From the NCBI GenBank assembly GCA_016284315.1, contig JAEEOO010000060.1, positions 1-47,068 of the forward strand: a stretch of DNA of 47,068 nt, read 5' to 3'. The notes under the pieces were generated by a model. The model saw nothing but the letters and a program-made list of their open reading frames with translations, searched no databases and was not told the DNA's origin. The stretch's first letter is position 1. Each line of letters opens with the position of its first letter. The DNA comes from Lachnospiraceae bacterium. Lineage in GTDB: Bacteria > Bacillota > Clostridia > Lachnospirales > Lachnospiraceae. Positions 27,009 to 34,775 of this stretch are shown in pieces. The position numbers and the translations under genes were made by a program.

Positions 27009-27292
27009 TAAGAAGAGTAAGCGTGCTGACCATAGTGGCTTGCTTTGTACTTATAATGGCATTTTCTGCCTATATATCCGGACATGAGCATTTCCATGAA
27101 TGTACAGGTGATGACTGTCCGATATGTGAACTTGTTTCCATATGTGAGAACACAGTGAGAGCCATTGGAACCGCAGTGATCATGATAGCTGTATTCTCTT
27201 TTATAGCTAAAACCACAAACATAATTCAGTCAGATGAACCTGTATTTACAGTTAAATCCCTGATATCGGATAAGGTAAGGCTTAATGATTGA
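26975..27292 (+). CDS. Small membrane protein with His/Cys metal-binding cluster in the zinc operon
   Basis: 105 residues if started at ATG 26975, overlapping the regulator by 34 bases. Two hydrophobic segments (about 17-35 and 62-78) flank a short loop with H37, H39, H41, C43, C48, C51 and C57 (GHEHFHECTGDDCPICE). This is an evident metal-binding knot, probably facing outside if the N-terminus is inside. The true start is unclear. The only strong ribosome site, AAGGAG at 26991-26996, lies inside this frame and points to codon ATA at 27005, a non-canonical start that would give a positively charged signal-like N-terminus. I recall similar proteins near zinc transporters in Lachnospiraceae but no function. 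A zinc chaperone or sensor is inference. Confidence 0.75.
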   Translation: MRKMSKGDNRIVRRVSVLTIVACFVLIMAFSAYISGHEHFHECTGDDCPICELVSICENTVRAIGTAVIMIAVFSFIAKTTNIIQSDEPVFTVKSLISDKVRLND

Positions 27293-27318
27293 AAGACAGG
27301 TAAATATTTAACTTTCAA
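27289..27318 (+). other. Inverted repeat between the small protein and the ZnuA-like gene
   Basis: TTGAAAG at 27289-27295 and CTTTCAA at 27312-27318 are exact reverse complements with a 16-base loop. No T-run follows. It could be an mRNA stem that protects the 3' part or a weak operator. Confidence 0.4.
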
Positions 27319-27347
27319 TATGATCATTAAGGAGAAATAGAATTAAT

Positions 27348-28337
27348 ATGAAAAAGATAATCTCAGTGCTCGCAGCAGCACTTTTAGCAGTTTCAAGCCT
27401 TGCTGCATGTTCAGCAGGAAATGAAGGCGTAGCAAATAAAGGCTCAGACAAAATTGATGTCGTTACCACCATCTTCCCCGAGTATGACTGGGTGGTAAAT
27501 ATTCTTGGAGATAAAGCTGATAACGCGGAAGTTACCATGCTTCTTGATAATGGTGTTGACCTTCACAGTTTCCAGCCTACCGCTTTTGACATCGCAAAGA
27601 TCGCAGATTGTGATCTGTTTATTTATGTAGGCGGAGAGTCTGATGAATGGGTTGATGATGCTCTTTCAGAGGCTACCAACAAAGATATGGTAGTCATCAA
27701 TCTTTTAGACGTTCTTGGAAGCACAGTAAAAGAGGAAGAAGTGAAAGAGGGTATGGAAGGCGAAGAGGAAGAAGAGGAAGAGGCTGAGGAAGAAGGCCCT
27801 GAATACGACGAGCATGTATGGCTTTCTCTCAATAATGCGGAAGTGATCTGTGATGCTATTGCTGACGCCCTTTCACAGGTTGACAGTGCAAATGCTGACA
27901 GTTACAAGGCAAATGCAGAGAGTTACAAGGCTAAACTTGATGAACTTGATGCCAAATATGCGGATACAGTAGCAAGCGGAAAGACAAAGACACTTCTTTT
28001 CGGAGACAGATTCCCCTTCAGATACATGATAGAGGATTATGGACTTGACTATTACGCTGCTTTCGTAGGCTGCTCTGCAGAGACCGAAGCAAGCTTTGAA
28101 ACAGTGGTATTCTTAGCAAATAAGGTGGATGAACTTTCACTTAACCATGTAATGAAGATCGAGGGATCAAGTGATGCCCTTGCAAACACTATCATAAGCA
28201 ATACATCAAATGCCGGCGCAGATATTCTTACTTTGGATTCTATGCAGTCCACTACTTCAAAAGATGTGGCAAACGGTGTGACATATATTGGAATAATGGA
28301 AAGCAATCTTGAAGTGCTTAAACAGGCACTTAACTAA
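27348..28337 (+). CDS. ZnuA/AdcA-like metal-binding lipoprotein of an ABC importer
   Basis: 329 residues with a lipoprotein signal (lipid cysteine C21 in SLAAC). It is a cluster A-I substrate-binding protein for zinc or manganese. Metal ligands expected of the family are visible as H73 (VDLHSFQPT), H156 (DEHVWLSL) and D287 (ILTLDSM). The usual third histidine, in FHDA-type sequence, is replaced by Gly-Asp (LFGDRFPF at 217-224). The loop before H156, normally His-rich, is instead a long Glu-rich run (about 119-149, ten or so Glu in succession with few other residues). Gene order with znuC and znuB gives the role; specificity for zinc over another metal is inferred from the regulator. Confidence 0.88.
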   Translation: MKKIISVLAAALLAVSSLAACSAGNEGVANKGSDKIDVVTTIFPEYDWVVNILGDKADNAEVTMLLDNGVDLHSFQPTAFDIAKIADCDLFIYVGGESDEWVDDALSEATNKDMVVINLLDVLGSTVKEEEVKEGMEGEEEEEEEAEEEGPEYDEHVWLSLNNAEVICDAIADALSQVDSANADSYKANAESYKAKLDELDAKYADTVASGKTKTLLFGDRFPFRYMIEDYGLDYYAAFVGCSAETEASFETVVFLANKVDELSLNHVMKIEGSSDALANTIISNTSNAGADILTLDSMQSTTSKDVANGVTYIGIMESNLEVLKQALN

Positions 28338-28373
28338 GGAATGACACAAAGGCATTCTGTTGGAGGAATTACA

Positions 28374-29087
28374 ATGGCGCTGCTTAAAGCGGATAGCCTT
28401 AAACTTGGCTATGAGAATCAGGTGATCATAAACAACCTGAGTTTTGAAGTGAATACGGGCGATTACCTGTGCATAGTGGGTGAGAACGGATCCGGAAAGT
28501 CAACTCTTATGAAGACTCTTCTTGGCCTTCAGAAGCCCTATGAAGGACAGATTGAGTTCGGTGACGGGCTTACCAAAAAGGAAATAGGCTATCTGCCTCA
28601 GCAGACTTTGGTTCAGAGGGATTTCCCTGCATCCGTAAGAGAGATCGTTCTCTCGGGATGTCAGGCAAAATGTGGTCTCAGACCTTTCTATAACAAGGCT
28701 GAAAAGCAGCTTGCCGCTGAAAACATGGAAAAAATGGGAATCACCAATCTTGCCAACAGATGCTACCGTGAGCTTTCAGGGGGCCAGCAGCAAAGAGTAC
28801 TTCTTGCAAGAGCTCTTTGTGCTACAGGAAAGCTCCTTTTACTGGACGAGCCTGTGGCAGGTCTTGATCCCAAGGTTACTGCGGAGATGTACTCTCTTAT
28901 CCATGATCTTAACAAAGAGAACATCACCATAATCATGGTATCCCATGATATAGGTGCAGCCCTTAAGTATTCCTCACATATCCTTCACATCGGAGAGAAG
29001 ATCTTCTTCGGAACCCGTAAGGAATACAAGGAAAGTGAACTTGGAAGAGAGTTTCTTGGAGAGGAGGATGGCAGCAATGATAGATAA
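28374..29087 (+). CDS. Zinc ABC transporter ATP-binding protein (ZnuC-like)
   Basis: 237 residues. Walker A is GENGSGKST, Q-loop near LPQQTLVQRDFPAS, the ABC signature is LSGGQQQRVLLARAL, Walker B is LLLLDEP and the switch histidine is in MVSHD. It powers uptake of the metal delivered by the lipoprotein upstream. I chose ATG 28374 with GGAGG at spacing seven; an in-frame ATG at 28341 overlaps the previous stop region and has a poorer site. It overlaps the permease gene by 11 bases, implying coupled translation. Confidence 0.94.
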   Translation: MALLKADSLKLGYENQVIINNLSFEVNTGDYLCIVGENGSGKSTLMKTLLGLQKPYEGQIEFGDGLTKKEIGYLPQQTLVQRDFPASVREIVLSGCQAKCGLRPFYNKAEKQLAAENMEKMGITNLANRCYRELSGGQQQRVLLARALCATGKLLLLDEPVAGLDPKVTAEMYSLIHDLNKENITIIMVSHDIGAALKYSSHILHIGEKIFFGTRKEYKESELGREFLGEEDGSNDR

Positions 29088-29919
29088 ACTTGTCCTTTAC
29101 CTCCAGTATCCTTTTGTAAGATATGCGATCATCGTTGCGGTATTGGTTGCACTTTGCTCCTCGCTCCTTGGAGTGACCCTTGTTTTAAAGAGATTTTCCT
29201 ATATAGGAGACGGACTCAGCCATGTGGCATTCGGAGCTATGGCTATAGCGGCCGTATTAAAGGTTACTAACAACATGCTGATCATTTTGCCTGTAACAGT
29301 AGCCTGCGCTGTTTTGCTCCTCAGAAAGGGCAATAAAACGCGTATAAAGGGTGATGCGGCTATCGCTATGATATCTGTAGGCGCTCTGGCATTCGGATAC
29401 CTGATAATGAATGTATTTTCAACTTCTTCCAATGTATCGGGAGATGTTTGCAGTACACTTTTCGGAGCAACATCCATCCTTACTCTTAACATGAAAGAGG
29501 TTGTGATTTGCATTATCCTTTCGGTTATTGTTATAGCGGTATTTGTGTTCTTCTATAACAAGATCTTCGCCGTTACCTTTGATGAGGACTTTTCAAAGGC
29601 CAGCGGAGTAAATGCAAATGCATATAATCTTTTGATCGCTGTAGTGATCGCGGTTATTATAGTGTTGGCAATGAACCTTGTGGGTTCGCTGCTTATCTCT
29701 GCACTTGTCATATTCCCGGCTCTTTCAGCTATGAGACTGTTCAGGAATTTCAAGTCGGTTACCATCTTTTCCGCAATACTTTCAGTGATTTGCGCTTTGG
29801 CGGGATTGATCGTATCAATCCTTGCTGAGACACCCATCGGATCCACCATCGTAGCTGCAGATGTGGTGGCATTTCTTATCTGCTATGTAATCGGAAAGAT
29901 GACAGTGGGAAGAAAGTAG
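29077..29919 (+). CDS. Zinc ABC transporter permease (ZnuB-like)
   Basis: 280 residues, mostly hydrophobic with about eight membrane segments, matching the ABC-3 permease family (signature SYIGDGLSHVAFGAMAIAA near residue 40, and GSLLISALVIFPALSAMRL near 200). It forms the membrane channel of the metal importer. The start is ATG 29077, nine bases after GGAGG at 29063-29067; the ATG at 29068 abuts the ribosome site. It overlaps znuC by 11 bases and is followed 50 bases later by the operon's second lipoprotein gene. Confidence 0.92.
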   Translation: MIDKLVLYLQYPFVRYAIIVAVLVALCSSLLGVTLVLKRFSYIGDGLSHVAFGAMAIAAVLKVTNNMLIILPVTVACAVLLLRKGNKTRIKGDAAIAMISVGALAFGYLIMNVFSTSSNVSGDVCSTLFGATSILTLNMKEVVICIILSVIVIAVFVFFYNKIFAVTFDEDFSKASGVNANAYNLLIAVVIAVIIVLAMNLVGSLLISALVIFPALSAMRLFRNFKSVTIFSAILSVICALAGLIVSILAETPIGSTIVAADVVAFLICYVIGKMTVGRK

Positions 29920-29969
29920 GATCTGAAAGAAGTACTATTGGGGGTTGTTTTGCCCGGGGGTAATGATTT

Positions 29970-30626
29970 ATGAGAATAATTAAAAAGAAGTTAATTTGCA
30001 CATTTGTGTTAGTGGGTATGCTGATCCTGATGGCCGGATGTGCCGATAATACTGCATCTACCCATACTCAGGACAGTGCAAGTCAGCTTGCCAAGGTTTT
30101 GGAATCTGAGATGGCAAAGGAAGATGCAAAAAGTCAGCAGATAGATGATGAGGAAGTGGCAAATTCCGAGACATCTGAGACTACCGAAGAGAACGTTGAA
30201 GCCGATTCGCAGAATGCTTCGGAAAACGATGAGTTGTTTAATGAGAACAACGTAAGCCCTGAGGTTTCAGGCGATGTAGACGCGGGAGTAGATATTGATC
30301 TTACTGTTTTGTCGGCTGATATGGTTTATGCTGTAGTTTACGACATGATGTGTAAACCCGATGATTATAAGGGCAAGACAATTAAGATTGAAGGAATCTT
30401 TACTCATTACAAGGATCCCAATTCAGGATCGGAATACTTTGCCTGCATCATTGAAGATGCTCAGGCATGTTGTTCCCAGGGAATGGAATTTATTCCCAGG
30501 GATGAATATGTTTATCCCACGAACTTCCCTGCAGATTTCGACGGCATAACCGTAACCGGACAGTTTGATGTATATCAGGAAGGTGACTTCCTTTATATGA
30601 CTCTTAGGGATGCAATAATAGGATAG
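29970..30626 (+). CDS. Lipoprotein of unknown function in the zinc operon
   Basis: 218 residues with a lipobox (LMAGC, lipid cysteine C24), a long acidic linker of low complexity (25-112) and a folded domain at about 113-218. The domain contains MVYAVVYDMMCKPDDYKGKT, KIEGIFTHYKDPNSG, YFACIIEDAQACCSQGMEF and ends YMTLRDAIIG. The strand pattern GKTIKIEG...TVTGQFDVY suggests a small OB-like beta barrel. Cysteines C128, C159, C167 and C168 plus H146 could bind a metal. I recall this kind of lipoprotein next to znu genes in Lachnospiraceae, but it has no function I know. Its position as the last gene before a terminator suggests it works with the importer. Confidence 0.8.
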   Translation: MRIIKKKLICTFVLVGMLILMAGCADNTASTHTQDSASQLAKVLESEMAKEDAKSQQIDDEEVANSETSETTEENVEADSQNASENDELFNENNVSPEVSGDVDAGVDIDLTVLSADMVYAVVYDMMCKPDDYKGKTIKIEGIFTHYKDPNSGSEYFACIIEDAQACCSQGMEFIPRDEYVYPTNFPADFDGITVTGQFDVYQEGDFLYMTLRDAIIG

Positions 30627-30628
30627 AA

Positions 30629-30665
30629 AAAATGTGACAAGGGGTGCGTCCCCCTGTCACATTTT
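30629..30665. terminator. Bidirectional terminator between convergent zinc and pilus operons
   Basis: AAATGTGACA pairs with TGTCACATTT, with GGGG/CCCC inside. A-runs on the left and T-runs on the right give U-tracts for transcripts from both directions. The plus-strand gene ends at 30626 and the minus-strand gene at 30668. Confidence 0.9.
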
Positions 30666-30667
30666 GT

Positions 30668-31117
30668 TTATTTTGAGCTTCCGGTGCTGACGTGCCAGGA
30701 AGTGATGTGGTAGAAGGGCTTGTCGGTTTCGCCCTTTTTTTCGTCGGGATAATCAATGGCAAGTTCGACGTAAAGCTTCTGCTTCTGGTCGATGTCGATA
30801 ACGAAGCTTCTTGAGGTGCCACCTACAGCTTCATAGTATTCTTCTTCGCTTGAAGAAAGGATGTAGGCATTAAGGAGCTCGTCGTCAATGTCGGCGATGA
30901 GGGACTGGGCTCTGTCGCATGCTTCGTAATACTCGGAAGTCCTTGTGATGACCTTGGAGCCAAGCTTGCGGTCGGAGTTTGAACTTACTACGCATAATAC
31001 CGCAAACGCTACAAGACACAGGGTTACGAATATCAACAGGATCGATGTGGAACCGGGGTTTAGTTTAAATTCCGGTCCGTTTTTTGGTGCGTCATTAAAA
31101 CTTGTTTTCTTTGCCAT
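30668..31117 (-). CDS. Single-pass protein, last gene of the pilus-like cluster
   Basis: 149 residues of unknown function. After a polar N-terminus (about 1-24, containing NGPEFKLNPGSTS) comes one membrane helix (ILLIFVTLCLVAFAVLCVVS, 26-45), then an extracellular domain with SNSDRKLGSKVITRTSEYY and a C-terminal beta-rich half. The layout is like minor pilins or pilus-assembly accessory proteins, but the N-terminus lacks the prepilin Gly-x4-Glu motif. It follows the prepilin-like gene by 19 bases. Its role in the cluster is inferred from context only. Confidence 0.75.
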   Translation of the reverse strand: MAKKTSFNDAPKNGPEFKLNPGSTSILLIFVTLCLVAFAVLCVVSSNSDRKLGSKVITRTSEYYEACDRAQSLIADIDDELLNAYILSSSEEEYYEAVGGTSRSFVIDIDQKQKLYVELAIDYPDEKKGETDKPFYHITSWHVSTGSSK

Positions 31118-31136
31118 TTTCAGGTCCTTATTTTAA

Positions 31137-31616
31137 TCAGCTGTCAGAACTTGCTGTAAGCATTTCAATGGTATTGGGAACATTAACGGTAACATTAAGC
31201 TTATAAACTTCTACGAGCCCCTTGTTGGAGGAGTTCTCATAAAACACTATCTCACCTTCTCTCATGCCGTGCTTTTCGGAATCCGATACGGTAAGAGTAA
31301 GCATATAGCAGGAGGAAGTTCCTAAACTGTCCACCACATTAAAATCACTGTCAAAATAAACAGTGATATGATGGCTCGCAAGGAGGGTCTTATTGTCATA
31401 ATACTTCTCGGCGATAGCTTCGATATCTCCGTTCTCAACGTAAAAGCATTCCGCAAGGTTATTAACTTCTATGACCGCATGGTTTTCTTTGATTGCGGTA
31501 TGGCTGATGGTGTGCGACTTCGCAAACATCTGGGCACTGACTGCGGCGCTCAGTGAAAAGAAGAGGATACACACTATCATTTCCATAAGAAACAGTCCTG
31601 ATTTTGAGTGTTTCAT
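31137..31616 (-). CDS. Prepilin/pseudopilin-like protein
   Basis: 159 residues. The N-terminus MKHSKSGLFLMEMIVCILFF carries a type IV prepilin signature: a short basic leader, Gly8 at the -1 position of the cleavage site and Glu at +5 (G|LFLME), followed by a hydrophobic helix. The rest is a globular domain with two cysteines (ECFYVENGD and SSCYML). It should be processed by a prepilin peptidase, which is not encoded in the window, and would be a pilus or type II secretion subunit. It starts two bases after the gene upstream. Confidence 0.8.
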   Translation of the reverse strand: MKHSKSGLFLMEMIVCILFFSLSAAVSAQMFAKSHTISHTAIKENHAVIEVNNLAECFYVENGDIEAIAEKYYDNKTLLASHHITVYFDSDFNVVDSLGTSSCYMLTLTVSDSEKHGMREGEIVFYENSSNKGLVEVYKLNVTVNVPNTIEMLTASSDS

Positions 31617-31618
31617 CG

Positions 31619-32104
31619 TTATTCTCCAGAATAATATGATAAAAGGAGGCGGTTAGCCGAACCGTCCTCGTGTTTAAGATTCAGTTCAATGACGGAATCG
31701 GAAAGATCAAGGTTTGCCGAGAGGCTTTCCAGTTCAGTGATCTTCTGACCTGCCGCCAGCATACCGGTTGAGAGCTCTTTATCTGCGGAAGCATAGAGCT
31801 CACAGAGGTAACCTTTGTTAACGTAGAGATAAGTGGCGTAGTCGTGCCTTTCAACGATCTTGTGGATGGCAAGGACATCGCCAAGTTCCGTCTCTATCAC
31901 TTCGATATTGTCTCCCTGTCTCATCTTTTCACAGATGTAGGAGGAGGAAGTCCTGGTCTCGAAGTTTGCCTGCATGTTGTTGATCGTGTTGCGATAGATG
32001 GAGGAACCTGCGATGATCAGCATTACAGCCGAGAAGGCAAATGCCCCGAAAAGCGCAAGCACGAATATAACGTCTATGATATGTGGTTGCTGTCTTTCAT
32101 TCAT
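31619..32104 (-). CDS. DUF4860-like single-pass protein of the pilus-like cluster
   Basis: 161 residues, one N-terminal membrane segment (about 11-33: VIFVLALFGAFAFSAVML) and an outward domain with ICEKMRQGDNIEVIETELGD, LYVNKGYLCELYAS and a C-terminal LLLSYYSGE. As I remember it, this matches DUF4860, a family found beside pilin and GspF genes in Lachnospiraceae; I could not check. It lies 15 bases after the 114-residue gene and two bases before the prepilin-like gene, so it is probably co-translated with it. Confidence 0.7.
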   Translation of the reverse strand: MNERQQPHIIDVIFVLALFGAFAFSAVMLIIAGSSIYRNTINNMQANFETRTSSSYICEKMRQGDNIEVIETELGDVLAIHKIVERHDYATYLYVNKGYLCELYASADKELSTGMLAAGQKITELESLSANLDLSDSVIELNLKHEDGSANRLLLSYYSGE

Positions 32105-32119
32105 AACAAGTCCTCAGAG

Positions 32120-32464
32120 TTAATAAAATGATACGCCGGATTTAAGGGTTACAACATAATCCGGGTAAAGGTTTTCGCCGTAGAATTCGTACTGTACCAC
32201 AAAGGTGTTGTGGTCGTAGGTAAGTCCGTAGTGGTCAGAAAGGTATTCCACATTTTCGGGATATCTTCCCTCCAGCGCATAACACTGGGCAATATCGTGC
32301 TCGAGAGCGGTTTCAAGACTGCTCTTCTGACGATCAAGGGTATCGTCGGATACGCTTCCCAGCAGGATAAAGAACACCACAAGGATAATGATAAAGAAGA
32401 CGATGGGAAGGAATCTTGCGACATATTTAATTGGAGCAGGAGAAGCCTGTTCAAATCTGTTCAT
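32120..32464 (-). CDS. Small single-pass membrane protein of the pilus-like cluster
   Basis: 114 residues, unknown family. A hydrophobic helix (about 17-35, FLPIVFFIIILVVFFILLG) is followed by an extracellular segment with LETALEHDIAQCYALEGRYP and YGLTYDHNTFVV. That segment recalls the GRYPxxxxYL pattern common after the helix in pilin-like minor subunits, though there is no cleavable prepilin site. It sits 28 bases after the GspF/PilC gene. Confidence 0.75.
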   Translation of the reverse strand: MNRFEQASPAPIKYVARFLPIVFFIIILVVFFILLGSVSDDTLDRQKSSLETALEHDIAQCYALEGRYPENVEYLSDHYGLTYDHNTFVVQYEFYGENLYPDYVVTLKSGVSFY

Positions 32465-32492
32465 AAGCTATGCCTTTTTACCTGTACTACTG

Positions 32493-33539
32493 TTATCCGA
32501 TACTTGACATGATTCCCATAAGAGGAAGGATTACCGAAAGAAGGATCATTCCTACGATAAGGGAAAGAACGATTACCAGTGTGGGCTCAAGTATTGAGAG
32601 GATGGACTGGATCTTCTTGGAGGACTGCTTTTCGTAAGCGTCTGCGATCTGTAAAAGTACGGTGTCGGGATTACCGCTGGTAAATCCGACGGAAACCATC
32701 TGTGAATAGAGGTTACTGAAGATCTCTGATGCGGAGAGAGCTTCGGAGAAGTTGGAACCCTCGCGGATCTTCTCTTTACATACATCGATCTTTTCACTCA
32801 TCTTGGGGTGCTCAACCATGTTCTTTGCCATGTCGAGACCTGAGTAGGTATCCATACCACTGGAGATGGCGATAGCCAGGGAGCTAGCAAATCTCTCGCA
32901 GGCTACGCTCTCGTAAAAACCTTTGGTCAAAGGGAAATGAACGAGGAAATTATGGCTGATCTTCTTACCCTGCTTGGTGTGGTTAGCTACAACGTAGATT
33001 ACTACCAGAACACCGAAGATGATAAGAAATACGATTGAGGAATTGTTGAGGGTCTGACCTATCTTAAGGAGGGATCCCGCGATACCGGTCATATCGGTAC
33101 CCAGTTCAACAAATACCTGCTGGAAGATGGGCATTACCTTTGCCACAAGGACAATGATAACGATGAGCATCATGATGAGCATTACTACGGGATAGGTAAG
33201 TGCTCCGCGGAGGCTCTCTGCGATAGCTGCTTCCTTCTCGTAGAACTCAGCCAGAGCGTTCATACAGGTATCGGTCTTACCTGATTCTTCACCCAGGGAG
33301 ATCATGTTGATAACGTAATCGGGGAAAACACCGGTCTCTTTAAGGGCTACAGAAAAAGGTTCGCCCTTGCGGCATATATCACGGATCTGGGTTATAAGCT
33401 CTCTGCCGCTAACGTTTTTACTGTCGTTAAGCAAAATCTGCATAGCGTCTCTGGGACCGATTCCCGCTGTGAAAAGCATGGACGTCTGTCTGAAAAAAGA
33501 TGCGATTTCTTCATTTGAAAGAGTCTTTTGTTTTGCCAT
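32493..33539 (-). CDS. GspF/PilC-type pilus assembly platform protein
   Basis: 348 residues with two T2SSF domains. The first spans about 8-130 (FFRQTSMLFTAGIGPRDAMQ, SLGEESGKTDTCMNALAEFY) and the second about 215-335 (FASSLAIAISSGMDTYSGLD, VGFTSGNPDTVLLQIADAYE). Membrane helices lie at about 115-135, 165-185 and the C-terminal 320-345. This is the inner-membrane platform of type II secretion or type IV pilus systems, on which an ATPase drives pilin insertion. No ATPase gene lies in the window. The gene starts 11 bases after the transglutaminase-like gene. Confidence 0.93.
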   Translation of the reverse strand: MAKQKTLSNEEIASFFRQTSMLFTAGIGPRDAMQILLNDSKNVSGRELITQIRDICRKGEPFSVALKETGVFPDYVINMISLGEESGKTDTCMNALAEFYEKEAAIAESLRGALTYPVVMLIMMLIVIIVLVAKVMPIFQQVFVELGTDMTGIAGSLLKIGQTLNNSSIVFLIIFGVLVVIYVVANHTKQGKKISHNFLVHFPLTKGFYESVACERFASSLAIAISSGMDTYSGLDMAKNMVEHPKMSEKIDVCKEKIREGSNFSEALSASEIFSNLYSQMVSVGFTSGNPDTVLLQIADAYEKQSSKKIQSILSILEPTLVIVLSLIVGMILLSVILPLMGIMSSIG

Positions 33540-33550
33540 TTCTTATTTCC

Positions 33551-34576
33551 TCAATATATTTTCTGAAGTGTATAATTGGTACCGTCACCAATAAATTTCT
33601 TTAAGGTTGCGTCGTTTGTACTTGCTCCGAAGGTGGGATCCATAAGTTCCCAGGTATCACCTGTAAATTCGATCACTCCGTTTACCCAGCCCACGTCTTC
33701 GATATGAACGCTTATCCATGCGTGGTAAGCATCGGCTGCATAACCGATCTCAAGTCTTGTGGGGATTCCCTGACTCCTTAACATGGAGCACATGAGGGAA
33801 GCATAATCCAAACAGATACCTGTCTTCTTGCTGAGTATCTCATCCACATCGGGTACGTAGTTAACGGGCTTGCTCTCAGCCTTTGCCGTATCGTATGTGA
33901 TGTTGGTGATCATGTAGTCGTAAACAAGGGCAACTGCATCGATATCGCTGTTGGCACTGTATACCAGTTCCTCGGCTTTTTTTACGCAGGCACTCTTCTC
34001 ATTAAACCAAACATACTGGTTGGGGTAGAGGTAAGGGGTGAGCTCATCGGTGATCTCCACGGGAATGATCTCACTCATTGCCACCGCATATTGAGTGCCT
34101 TCGATATTTTCATAAACCGCTATGGTGTAATCACCGTTACCGCCGGTCAGAGGGAATACTTCGAAGTCATTGGTCTTCAGGTCGTAGGTATAAACCACTT
34201 CATCGGGCCCCGTAATACGAAGCTTGATGGTGGGATTTGTGCCGAAATACTTAACGCTGACGTAACCATCGGAAGCATGAGAATAATCGATGGTAGCCAC
34301 ATCGCCGTTGATGGCATTTATACCGTCCTGCATAGGCACAAGGCAGCGGATACTGTTGTCTCTTGTACCCTTCTGAGGTGTTTGGACCGCCGGTGTCTCT
34401 TCCTTTTTACCTGAAGAGGAAGAATTTGCAGGGGTTGAAACATTGCTGTTACCACTCGAAGAGTTTCCGGGAGGAGCGGGCATTTCACCGCCACCGGAAG
34501 CACAACCTGCAAGGCAGATCGAAGTCAGAACCAACGCCAGGGAATATTTAATTTTCCTCAAGGTCTTATTCTGCAT
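33551..34576 (-). CDS. Transglutaminase-like lipoprotein, first gene of the pilus-like cluster
   Basis: 341 residues. A lipobox (LAGC, lipid cysteine C25) is followed by a Ser/Pro/Asn-rich linker (26-72), a beta-rich domain (about 75-180) and a transglutaminase/protease-like core (195-341). The catalytic triad is present: C255 in KTGICLDYASL, H285 in AYHAWISVHIE and D313 in LMDPTFGA. Proteins with this fold crosslink, hydrolyse or process peptides at the cell surface. Leading a pilin/GspF cluster, it might act on pilus or wall proteins, but that is inference. The upstream region is shared with the rfbD-like gene on the other strand. Confidence 0.88.
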   Translation of the reverse strand: MQNKTLRKIKYSLALVLTSICLAGCASGGGEMPAPPGNSSSGNSNVSTPANSSSSGKKEETPAVQTPQKGTRDNSIRCLVPMQDGINAINGDVATIDYSHASDGYVSVKYFGTNPTIKLRITGPDEVVYTYDLKTNDFEVFPLTGGNGDYTIAVYENIEGTQYAVAMSEIIPVEITDELTPYLYPNQYVWFNEKSACVKKAEELVYSANSDIDAVALVYDYMITNITYDTAKAESKPVNYVPDVDEILSKKTGICLDYASLMCSMLRSQGIPTRLEIGYAADAYHAWISVHIEDVGWVNGVIEFTGDTWELMDPTFGASTNDATLKKFIGDGTNYTLQKIY

Positions 34577-34713
34577 ATATTTATATTACTCAAAAACGAA
34601 ACTGTATCATAGAACGTATGACTGCGCGACTTGTACCTAAAGAGGTACTCTATAAATTTATCATATTTATAAGAAAAAATTAATACTTCTGTCAATATTT
34701 TTGAGGATTTATG

Positions 34714-34722
34714 TGATATACT
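34714..34722 (+). promoter_or_regulatory. Extended -10 promoter for the rfbD-like gene
   Basis: TGATATACT is an extended -10 (TGn plus TATACT). The -35 side has no good box. The divergent region 34577-34775 is otherwise AT-rich; a short CCTAAAGAGG imperfect dyad near 34637 is not convincing. Confidence 0.5.
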
Positions 34723-34775
34723 AGAACAAATCTGTCAAAATGGCGTAAAAATACGTGTTGGAGGACTATTTTTTT

